44,389 nucleotides of DNA, taken from the IMG/VR virus record IMGVR_UViG_3300031227_000102, positions 1-44,389 of that record. One strand, 5' to 3'. The notes under the pieces were generated by a model. The model had not been told where the DNA came from and did no database searches. It saw only the letters and a program-made list of their open reading frames with translations. The position numbers were made by a program, and so were the translations under genes. Within the stretch, counting starts at the first letter, position 1. Each line of letters begins with the position of its first letter. Shown here piece by piece: positions 38,796 to 44,389 of the stretch. This DNA is from a virus.

Positions 38796-39661
38796 TTCTT
38801 CATCCTCCGAATCTTCTTAGGTGCCTTGCGTATCGGTACACGCTTCTTCACCGCGCCCGGGAGCTCCTGCATTGCAGTCTCCCACCTGCGTCTTGCCGCA
38901 GCTTCAATCTTCCTGAAGTGCTCAAGCTCCGAACGGATGTTGTTACCCCCACCAGTGATATGGAACTCCGCGTCATTGAAGCTGGGCCAGCGACCAAACT
39001 TGCTCGGGCGTAGTTCCCACGTGGTCGAATCGACGGAGTGGAAGGGCAGGGCCATCAGGACTTCCTCCTGCGACGACCCGAACCCGTGAATCTTTTGCGG
39101 CCACACCCTGGCGAAGACTTGTGCGGCCCATTCGATTTTCTTCTTGCCGGGCAACAGCTTCATCCCCCCCAGTCCGATCTTGTCATAGTTCTTGGCCAGG
39201 TTGATCAATGCGCTCTCGGGCTCTCCGATGTGGTAGGTGGGGATTGCAGGGACGCCGGCCTTCCACATCTTCTCGGTGTTCTTCAACGTCAGCCTAGCCC
39301 CCTCCTTGTGCCTGACTCCCGTACCCCGTCCACCGATAACATCCAGCGCGTAGATTTCGATTAGCTCGGGATCGTTCGCCATCAGGAACTTGCATGTGTC
39401 GATGTACTCGTCAATGTCAATCGTCTTGCCGATGTTGAACGCGCTGAACGCCCCGCTGTCCAACACCCATCCCCTCAAAACATAGTCGTGCCTCTTGCGG
39501 TATGACAGGAAGCTCTTGAGGTAGACAAAGGACATCAGGATCACCGGAGCGCTGCTCTGCGGGATCCTCTTCACTCCGCGCAGCCCTGCCAGGCAGTTCT
39601 TACCTTGCGCCGTAGGCGCGTGGGCCAGGTATATGGTCGGCGCCCCGTCGATTGCCTTCAC
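38792..39661 (-). CDS. dpdA: DpdA-like 7-deazaguanine DNA transglycosylase (TGT fold)
   Basis: A 289-residue TGT-like protein from a GTG (39659-39661) coupled to the ParB-like stop, with GAGGAAGAAGAG upstream. GWVLDSGAFSAFNIG (Asp68, likely nucleophile or base), IEIYALDVIGG (Asp107), PTYHIGEP, KIGLGGMKLLPG, KIHGFGSSQEEVL and HSVDSTTWELR match the barrel motifs of phage DpdA proteins, which swap guanine in DNA for preQ0. All precursors are made by the adjacent genes. The C-terminus is the basic tag KAPKKIRRMKK. It could in principle act on tRNA, but the phage setting favours DNA. Confidence 0.82.
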   Translation of the reverse strand: MKAIDGAPTIYLAHAPTAQGKNCLAGLRGVKRIPQSSAPVILMSFVYLKSFLSYRKRHDYVLRGWVLDSGAFSAFNIGKTIDIDEYIDTCKFLMANDPELIEIYALDVIGGRGTGVRHKEGARLTLKNTEKMWKAGVPAIPTYHIGEPESALINLAKNYDKIGLGGMKLLPGKKKIEWAAQVFARVWPQKIHGFGSSQEEVLMALPFHSVDSTTWELRPSKFGRWPSFNDAEFHITGGGNNIRSELEHFRKIEAAARRRWETAMQELPGAVKKRVPIRKAPKKIRRMKK

Positions 39662-40329
39662 CTCTTCTTCCTCTGCGGAGGGGTCTTCTTCCTCTTGCGG
39701 CCCACAGCACACTCCGCCAACTTTACTGCGGCCTCCTCGAAGCCATCGCCGTGGGTGATCAACCCAAGCTTCTCCCCATCCTCGCAGCACTGCGCCAGGC
39801 GTGCCCACTGCTCTGGAAGGAACCGTATGGACTTGCCTGTCTCGCCAGACTCCTCGGATGTCGGCAGCTTCCCCACCGTGTCCGGTGACCACTTCGCTTG
39901 CATCAACGGTTCCCGCTCGAAGTCCGCAAAGCCCGTCGCCTCGAGATCAAACTCCTTCCCGTCAAGAAACTTGATCAGCTCCGACACCGTTTGAAAATCA
40001 AACTCGCTGGTGTCACTGGTCTTGTTGTCAGCCAGCGCGTACGCCAGCTCTTGTTCCGTCGTGAGGTTCAGGCAGCGTACGATCTGGATGTCCTTCCACT
40101 TCAGACCCCGCGCAGCTTGCAACGTTCCGCACCCTTTGAGCACTCGGTTGTTCTTGCCCACCACGATAGGCGTCCTCTGGCCGAACGTCTCGAGGCTCTT
40201 GGAGATGGCTGAGATGTTCCGCTCGTCGTGCAGCCTTGCGTTCTTCGGGTGTGGCTTGATTGTCTTGACAGGTACCATCTCGATCTTGAGCTTGTCTTTC
40301 TTGGCCTTGATCTTTTTGAGTACGGGCAT
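39658..40329 (-). CDS. ParB/Srx-like protein in the 7-deazaguanine cluster
   Basis: A 223-residue protein. Residues 15-105 are a ParB-N domain: EMVPVKTIKPHPKNARLHDE, ISAISKSLETFGQRTPIVVG, NNRVLKGCGTLQAARGLKW and LTTEQELAYALADNKTSD. The GCGT segment corresponds to the 'G.gR..A...lg' nucleotide-binding patch but has Cys-Gly instead of Gly-Glu-x-Arg. Both ends are basic (MPVLKKIKAKKDKLKIE and RKRKKTPPQRKKR). Its GTGA coupling to dpdA suggests a DNA-binding partner of the transglycosylase, a guess from position. Confidence 0.8.
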   Translation of the reverse strand: MPVLKKIKAKKDKLKIEMVPVKTIKPHPKNARLHDERNISAISKSLETFGQRTPIVVGKNNRVLKGCGTLQAARGLKWKDIQIVRCLNLTTEQELAYALADNKTSDTSEFDFQTVSELIKFLDGKEFDLEATGFADFEREPLMQAKWSPDTVGKLPTSEESGETGKSIRFLPEQWARLAQCCEDGEKLGLITHGDGFEEAAVKLAECAVGRKRKKTPPQRKKR

Positions 40330-40330
40330 T

Positions 40331-40555
40331 CTATCCTCCGTGTCCGTATACCGATTCGGCTACATGAATGAACAGCGATCCGTTCCAGGATTGGATTGAC
40401 CCCTGCAGTACGTTGACGAACCAGTCCCGACCACACACCGGGCAGGTAGCCCTGTCAGGCAGGTACGGTCCTTTATGAATCTCGAAGAACCCCAACTGCG
40501 CCTTGCAGCCGGGGCATCGAATGCGCACTGCATTCGCCTCTGCTTGCGTGCTCAT
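40331..40555 (-). CDS. Zinc-ribbon protein, first gene of the 7-deazaguanine operon
   Basis: A 74-residue protein from ATG 40555 (MSTQAEANAVRIR) after the structured leader. VRIRCPGCKAQLGFF and RATCPVCGRDWFV make a classic zinc ribbon. Function unknown. It may be a DNA-binding or regulatory part of the cluster. Confidence 0.65.
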   Translation of the reverse strand: MSTQAEANAVRIRCPGCKAQLGFFEIHKGPYLPDRATCPVCGRDWFVNVLQGSIQSWNGSLFIHVAESVYGHGG

Positions 40556-40570
40556 GGTCATCCTCCTAAC

Positions 40571-40738
40571 GGGGTGTGCCCCTGCATCGGATTCCGCCGA
40601 TGCGTTGACGGGCGGGCCACCCGAGCCATTTGTCTCCCAGAGACTGTTCGCCGGTTCCGACCCGGCCTCCCCTTCACACCAGCCCTCGGCCAGCGAGCGG
40701 GAATCGAACCCGCCCTGCTCCGCGGCGCACCGCGCGCC
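40571..40738 (-). ncRNA. Structured leader or ncRNA candidate with a tRNA T-arm
   Basis: In this gene-free region I see six stems: 40724-40738 (GGCGC/GCGCC), 40697-40713 (5-bp stem and canonical T-loop TTCGATT on the minus strand), a long-range stem 40621-40625 with 40685-40689 enclosing hairpins 40650-40666 (7-nt loop) and 40632-40644 (3-nt loop), 40584-40603 (7-bp stem) and 40571-40582. A full tRNA cannot be built: the D-arm and 5' acceptor are missing because the upstream Lys-rich gene ends there. It lies just before the 7-deazaguanine operon, so it could be a 5' regulatory RNA. Function unproven. Confidence 0.5.
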
Positions 40739-41884
40739 TTATTTGGTTACCTTCTTGACGAGCTTCTTCTTCGGCGGCGCCTTCTTGACTATCTTCTTGA
40801 CGACCTTCTTGGCCGCAACCTTTTTGATGGGCTTGACCTTCTTGGTGATCTTCTTCGTGGTCTTCTTCACGGCCTTGGCCTTCTTCGTTGCCTTGGCCTT
40901 GGGCGGGTTCTTCTCTTCGTACTTCTTGGCGAACGCTTTGATCTCGGCCTTCTGTGCGCCCGTCAATTTCGCGCACCACTTTTTCCCGGCCTTCCCCTTC
41001 AGGATTCCGATTGCGATGGTGGCATCCTTGACGGGGACCTTCTTGCTGTCCATGTACGCCCGCGCTGCTTCCTTGCTCATGCCGTCCCGACCCATCGCCC
41101 GCAGTACTGCGGTAACCGGCTGCTCGAAGATCGAGATGCGCCCCTTGCTCGTGTGGGCCTTCTTCACTGCCTTCACTGCCTTCACTGCTTTCACTGCCTT
41201 CGCCTTCTTGGTAGCCATGTCCTTCTCTCCTTTTCTCTGTCCAAAGACTTTTCTTAGGACTGCACTATTCTTCTGACGTTCTTCCTTCTCCACTGACAAG
41301 CGGAGACGAATGATCTCACCCAAGGTACCGACTAACTTTTCACTTGAGAACTCTTTCGCTGCGGCGTAGTTCGTCAGCCACTCGTGCGATGGAACTGTAC
41401 CAGCGTGGTGGTACATCCTCCTCTCCAAATCCATTTGCGTGTGCAGAGCAGTCATCCGCGGGTGCGCATTGCCTGGCGGGCGTTGATTGAACACCAGGCG
41501 ATAACATTCGTCGAGGTACACCCGAAGAGCCCTGTCACCCTTCTTCACCTGTGTACAGTAATACCAGTAGCTGTTGTTGAACGTCCACAGCGCCTTGCTT
41601 GCCAGCATGGTCTCTTCGCTGCGCGTCTCTTGATGCTGCCCAATCTGCCCGCGAGCCCCGAACAGCTTTACCCTAGTGTCCTCCGCCATGGAATCGGTGA
41701 TGGCGCTTGCCACTACCACACTCTCAACAGATCCGGGTGGGAGGGAGGGTGGCTTGGCGTACACCACCCTCTTCACCCGTTTGATCTTCTTGATCTTCTT
41801 AAGCTTCCGGATCTTCTTGACCTGCGGTTTGACCTTGCGCACCTTCTTCTTGGCTTTGCGCTGTGTGTCAATCCGGCGTGCCAT
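40739..41884 (-). CDS. Lys-rich histone-like protein (two parts)
   Basis: A 381-residue ORF. The N-terminus is a basic repeat (KKKVRKVKPQVKKIRKLKKI then KKIKRVKRVVYAKP). A globular region (about 50-215: LASKALWTFNNSYWYYCTQV, YLDECYRLVFNQ, LVGTLGEIIRLRLSVEKEE) follows. From residue 223 a new module begins with KKAKAVKAVKAVKAVKKAH, a folded middle (ISIFEQPVTAVLRAMGRDGM, SKEAARAYMDSKKVPVKDAT) and a long H1-like tail (KATKKAKAVKKTTKKITKKV...LVKKVTK). An internal ATG at 41218 with AAAGGAGAGAAGG could express the second part alone (159 residues). It may coat or compact phage DNA. Confidence 0.65.
   Translation of the reverse strand: MARRIDTQRKAKKKVRKVKPQVKKIRKLKKIKKIKRVKRVVYAKPPSLPPGSVESVVVASAITDSMAEDTRVKLFGARGQIGQHQETRSEETMLASKALWTFNNSYWYYCTQVKKGDRALRVYLDECYRLVFNQRPPGNAHPRMTALHTQMDLERRMYHHAGTVPSHEWLTNYAAAKEFSSEKLVGTLGEIIRLRLSVEKEERQKNSAVLRKVFGQRKGEKDMATKKAKAVKAVKAVKAVKKAHTSKGRISIFEQPVTAVLRAMGRDGMSKEAARAYMDSKKVPVKDATIAIGILKGKAGKKWCAKLTGAQKAEIKAFAKKYEEKNPPKAKATKKAKAVKKTTKKITKKVKPIKKVAAKKVVKKIVKKAPPKKKLVKKVTK
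41216..41235 (-). promoter_or_regulatory. Internal ribosome binding site within the histone-like ORF
   Basis: On the minus strand AAAAGGAGAGAAGGAC precedes an in-frame ATG (41218). The purine-rich match is as good as that of any gene in the window and the module starting there (MATKKAKAV) looks like an independent small basic protein. Confidence 0.5.
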
Positions 41885-41913
41885 TTGTTCCTCCTGTCAT
41901 TTCGTCTAGCGAG

Positions 41914-41941
41914 ATTGTACGTCGCTGCTTAAGGTCGTCAA
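41914..41941 (-). promoter_or_regulatory. Sigma70-like promoter upstream of the histone-like gene
   Basis: Minus strand TTGACG (41936-41941) and TACAAT (41914-41919) are separated by 16 bp, each matching five of six consensus bases. It lies 30 bp ahead of the 41884 start. This is the best consensus promoter that I see; it would be read by host RNA polymerase and could drive the 7-deazaguanine operon too. Confidence 0.5.
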
Positions 41942-41961
41942 GAACTTTCTTCAACAAGTTT

Positions 41962-42783
41962 CTACGTGGATGCCAGTGCCTTTTTCAGTTGCTTTTCCAA
42001 CCGGAACAGCCTGCCGTCCATCTGCTTCGACAACAGCCTGGTCATCTCGTGGTAGATCGTTCCGCGGTCCTTCAGTTTCTTAACGCGACCCATCCGCACC
42101 TTCAGCGACCGCTTCTCCCCTCCCTCCTTGATCATCTCTTTGACCTCGGCTTCGAGATCGTCGAGAACCGTCAAGGCTTCAGCTTCAAATGCGCGGTGAA
42201 CCGTTCCTCGGGCTTCCGTCTGGTTGGGGACCACCAACGTCTCGAGCGGCACCCCTACCTTTGCCAGGAACGCTTGCACCTTGTCGACCACGGCTTCCCA
42301 TTTTCTGGGAACGAAGTACACCGCTCCGTTGCGCCTGAGGGGCAGCAGGTCTTCAGCCTCGTTCTTGAACACCCGCTTGACGATGTTCCGGATGTCTTTG
42401 GTCCGAAGCATATTGCACGAGATTGCGTAGAGCTCCTGGAGCTTCGCTTTGATCTTCGGGTTGTCGGTACTAATCAACCCGCTCTTCTTGTCGAGGCTGA
42501 TCTGCGCTTCGTATGCGTACTGGAGTTTGCTCTTGCTCAGGAACTCGCTGGTGAATTGGTACACCACCGTCTCCTTGCTCTCACTGACGCGGCGCATGAT
42601 TCTGTCCTCTTCCATCGCCCTCGCTGCACGAATGAACGCATTCCGGGAGCGAGGCTCTCGAGCGTACTTCTCCGGTAGTCCACATGCTGCGAGGTGCCTC
42701 CGCAGATCTGTCACCGAGACGCGTACGTTCTTGAGCGTCCACCAAATCACCTGCCCCAGTTGTGCCGGTTGTTTTGTTGTCAT
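41962..42783 (-). CDS. Conserved hypothetical, neighbour of the VWA protein
   Basis: About 273 residues from ATG 42783 (MTTKQPAQLGQVIWWTLKN). The first 80 residues look helical and DNA-binding-like (RVSVTDLRRHLAACGLPEKY, SRNAFIRAARAMEEDRIMRR). The middle holds KWEAVVDKVQAFLAKVGVPL, and the end is a charged coiled coil (HRAFEAEALTVLDDLEAEVK). The layout is like phage proteins that occur beside VWA or MoxR genes, but I cannot name a family with confidence. Confidence 0.6.
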   Translation of the reverse strand: MTTKQPAQLGQVIWWTLKNVRVSVTDLRRHLAACGLPEKYAREPRSRNAFIRAARAMEEDRIMRRVSESKETVVYQFTSEFLSKSKLQYAYEAQISLDKKSGLISTDNPKIKAKLQELYAISCNMLRTKDIRNIVKRVFKNEAEDLLPLRRNGAVYFVPRKWEAVVDKVQAFLAKVGVPLETLVVPNQTEARGTVHRAFEAEALTVLDDLEAEVKEMIKEGGEKRSLKVRMGRVKKLKDRGTIYHEMTRLLSKQMDGRLFRLEKQLKKALAST

Positions 42784-42796
42784 CCCAATCTTCCTC

Positions 42797-44329
42797 TCAC
42801 AACGAGTATACCGACTCGAGAACCTTGTCGTCCTTGAGGACGTCATTCAGGTTCACTACAGTATCGCTGAACTGCTCCAACGTGCTCTTGCCACCGTACC
42901 CGTAACTGTACCCTCCTTCGTCGATCTGAACCGAGATGCATTTGAACGCCAGCTCCGTCTTGCTCTGGTGGTACTTCTTCAGGAAGCTTGCGTCCACCGA
43001 GCACTGGCCGTCTGTGACGAATACGATGTCCGCCTTGTTCATCTTCGCATCTTCGCGGATGATCTTCAACGCTCTGTTGAGCGCTGCTTGGAAGTCGGTG
43101 CCGCCCCCTCCCTGGAACTCCAGCAGTCCGTCAAGCAGCTCCCCGTAGTTGGTCGGGTCAAACTTGTATGAATTCACCGACCGGCTGTCGGAAAAGTTTA
43201 CGATTGCGAACGTCCTCCGCTGCTTCTTTGCAATCGTGAGGAGCCCTAGCGCAAACGCCTTCGCCCACACGATACGGTCCCCGCTCATGCTCCCACTGTT
43301 GTCAACGCACACCACCAACGGCCCGCGTCCCTCCTTCTCCATTCCATCTAGCTTGTACTGCAGCAGCTCCCCGTCGCAGAACTTGCGCATGAACTGCGTC
43401 TCGAGTTCTGGGTCGCTGAGGAGCATCAGCTCGCTGGGCAGTACCCGTCCCAGGTCGCTCCCTCGCTCGATGTCTACGACCTCCTCCACCGCATGCTTCG
43501 TCTTGGTCTCCTGGGTGTGCAGTGCTATGCGGGTGAACCTCCCCGCCTTCTCCGCGATCTGCCTGAGCATATCGTTGAATTGAATCTTCTGCATTACCTC
43601 TAGCTTGTCCTTCAACGATATCTCACGCATGGACCCCGGCTCGGACATGAAGCCGTCGCAGAATGAATCCGCCCGCTCGATCTCCTTCTTGGCCTCTTGG
43701 CACGCACCGCGTACCGCCTGCCTGATCTCACCCTTCTTTTTCTGCATCATCTCTTGAAGGGTCTGCTTGGCCTTCTTCTTTTCCCTCCGTGCCTCACGCG
43801 CCTTGTTGATTGCGTCGCCGCGCTGCTTCTTCTGCTCCTCGGTCTGACCGGCACTGCCCCCACCGGCCTGCCGAGCATCGTGCATCTCCTTGAGCATTTC
43901 CTTGCAGGCGTTCTGCTTGCTGCTCTCGTCTTGTACCTTCTTGGCCTCCTTCTCAATCTCCGGTGGGATCGCCTCGCGGATCTTCTCGCCAGCGCCAGTA
44001 GTTCCTATCGCTGACGCGAACTCGTCCAGCATCGTACGTTTGCGTAGCTCGTGCCAGTCCGCAAGCTTCTCAGCCTCATCCATCACTGCTCGTTGGAACT
44101 CCAGGTTGTCGGGCACCTCCTCGATCCGCTTCGGGCGTGGCTTGTAGAGGCCGGCATAAATGTCTTGCATCGCCCTCTCCCACTCGAACCCCTCAGCCTT
44201 CTCCCACTTGCTGATCTCCTGTAACTTAGATGACTTGTCAAGCAGGCGCTTGAAGGCCCGAGCGTCGTACTTGTCCTGCTGCACGACCTGTGCCGGGATC
44301 GGAGCGTCGATTGGTGGGGGCAGCATCAT
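42797..44329 (-). CDS. VWA domain protein, ViaA/CoxE-like
   Basis: A 510-residue protein. The first 300 residues are helical and charged (EEQKKQRGDAINKAREARRE, MQKIQFNDMLRQIAEKAGRF). The VWA domain then starts at RGPLVVCVDNSGSMSGDRIV with the MIDAS DxSxS (Asp343, Ser345, Ser347), Thr411 in GGGGTDFQAALNRA and Asp440 in DIVFVTDGQCS, a complete metal site. CVDNSGSMSG...WAKAFALGLLTIA is very like ViaA, which works with the MoxR-type AAA ATPase RavA. No MoxR ATPase is in this window; it may lie to the right. Such pairs act as chaperone-like or metal-insertion systems. The start overlaps the upstream stop as ATGA. Confidence 0.82.
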   Translation of the reverse strand: MMLPPPIDAPIPAQVVQQDKYDARAFKRLLDKSSKLQEISKWEKAEGFEWERAMQDIYAGLYKPRPKRIEEVPDNLEFQRAVMDEAEKLADWHELRKRTMLDEFASAIGTTGAGEKIREAIPPEIEKEAKKVQDESSKQNACKEMLKEMHDARQAGGGSAGQTEEQKKQRGDAINKAREARREKKKAKQTLQEMMQKKKGEIRQAVRGACQEAKKEIERADSFCDGFMSEPGSMREISLKDKLEVMQKIQFNDMLRQIAEKAGRFTRIALHTQETKTKHAVEEVVDIERGSDLGRVLPSELMLLSDPELETQFMRKFCDGELLQYKLDGMEKEGRGPLVVCVDNSGSMSGDRIVWAKAFALGLLTIAKKQRRTFAIVNFSDSRSVNSYKFDPTNYGELLDGLLEFQGGGGTDFQAALNRALKIIREDAKMNKADIVFVTDGQCSVDASFLKKYHQSKTELAFKCISVQIDEGGYSYGYGGKSTLEQFSDTVVNLNDVLKDDKVLESVYSL

Positions 44330-44389
44330 GTTTTCAACCGTCCCTGCTTCTTGCAGAGATCCGAGATCTCACAATGCTTGCTACAGTCC
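44326..44389 (-). CDS. C-terminus of a Cys-rich upstream gene (partial)
   Basis: The last 20 codons of a gene running in from the right edge, with three Cys in CSKHCEISDLCKKQG (C-x3-C-x6-C), then GRLKT and a stop overlapping the VWA start. The Cys spacing could belong to a zinc or Fe-S site. The rest is outside the window, so the family is unknown. Confidence 0.55.
   Translation of the reverse strand, partial: DCSKHCEISDLCKKQGRLKT

Noticed and set aside
40571-40738. preQ1 riboswitch
   Set aside because: I cannot find the short hairpin plus A-rich tail of preQ1-I, or a clear match to the other classes. Only a general structured leader can be supported.
40690-40760. Complete tRNA gene
   Set aside because: Only a T-arm and a nearby hairpin are present. 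The D-arm and the 5' acceptor half are missing because the upstream bases code for the end of the Lys-rich protein.
41162-41197. CRISPR or regulatory tandem repeat
   Set aside because: The four 9-bp units are in frame and code Lys-Ala-Val repeats of the histone-like protein.
1-44389. Prophage integration features
   Set aside because: No integrase, excisionase, repressor cluster or flanking host gene is visible, so a lysogenic state cannot be supported from this window.

Overview
This window looks like part of the genome of a GC-rich, double-stranded DNA tailed phage (Caudoviricetes) or of a closely related uncultured virus. It carries an HK97-type head and packaging module together with a large replication and DNA-metabolism module. 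Every gene I can support lies on the minus strand, so transcription runs from the right end to the left end. Genes are packed tightly. Stop and start codons often overlap as TGATG, TAATG, ATGA or GTGA, and I used these overlaps to fix many starts. No integrase, tail, lysis, complete tRNA or CRISPR feature is visible. The host cannot be named from this window.

Layout in transcription order (right to left). 44.4-40.6 kb: the end of a Cys-rich gene, a ViaA-like VWA protein, a conserved hypothetical, and a Lys-rich histone-like protein with a sigma70-like promoter in front. 40.7-40.57 kb: a gene-free stretch of about 175 bp full of hairpins, including a canonical tRNA T-arm. 40.56-36.37 kb: a zinc ribbon, a ParB-like protein, a DpdA-like transglycosylase, QueC, QueD, QueE and a phosphoribosyltransferase-GTP cyclohydrolase I fusion. 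Together these make preQ0 and are predicted to insert a 7-deazaguanine into DNA. 36.4-29.9 kb: a SNF2-type helicase with an unusual split zinc finger, a RuvC-like resolvase, a family-4-like uracil-DNA glycosylase, a Cas4/RecB-like nuclease, a Sak4/RecA-like ATPase and a DUF669-like ssDNA-binding protein with a histone-H1-like tail. 29.9-21.3 kb: small genes, a family A DNA polymerase with a 3'-5' exonuclease, a zinc-finger/Toprim/helicase primase, a Lar-like protein and a sigma-70-type factor. 21.3-21.1 kb: a large inverted repeat around an AT-rich core. 21.1-13.3 kb: about 20 small genes, including a sliding-clamp-like protein, a GNAT acetyltransferase, several zinc-ribbon and membrane proteins, and a DNA methyltransferase broken by an internal deletion. 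13.2-1 kb: terminase small and large subunits, two GroES-like co-chaperonins, several zinc-ribbon proteins, portal, Mu-F-like minor head protein, prohead protease, major capsid protein, and two tandem beta-helix structural proteins, the last cut by the window edge.

The genes suggest a phage that copies its genome with its own polymerase, primase and clamp, protects the DNA with 7-deazaguanine, directs host RNA polymerase with its own sigma factor and may adapt host GroEL with its own co-chaperonins. Short Lys/Arg-rich tags of the type KK[IV]R[KR][VIM] recur at the ends of many unrelated DNA-metabolism proteins but not on head proteins. This is the most unusual pattern in the window.
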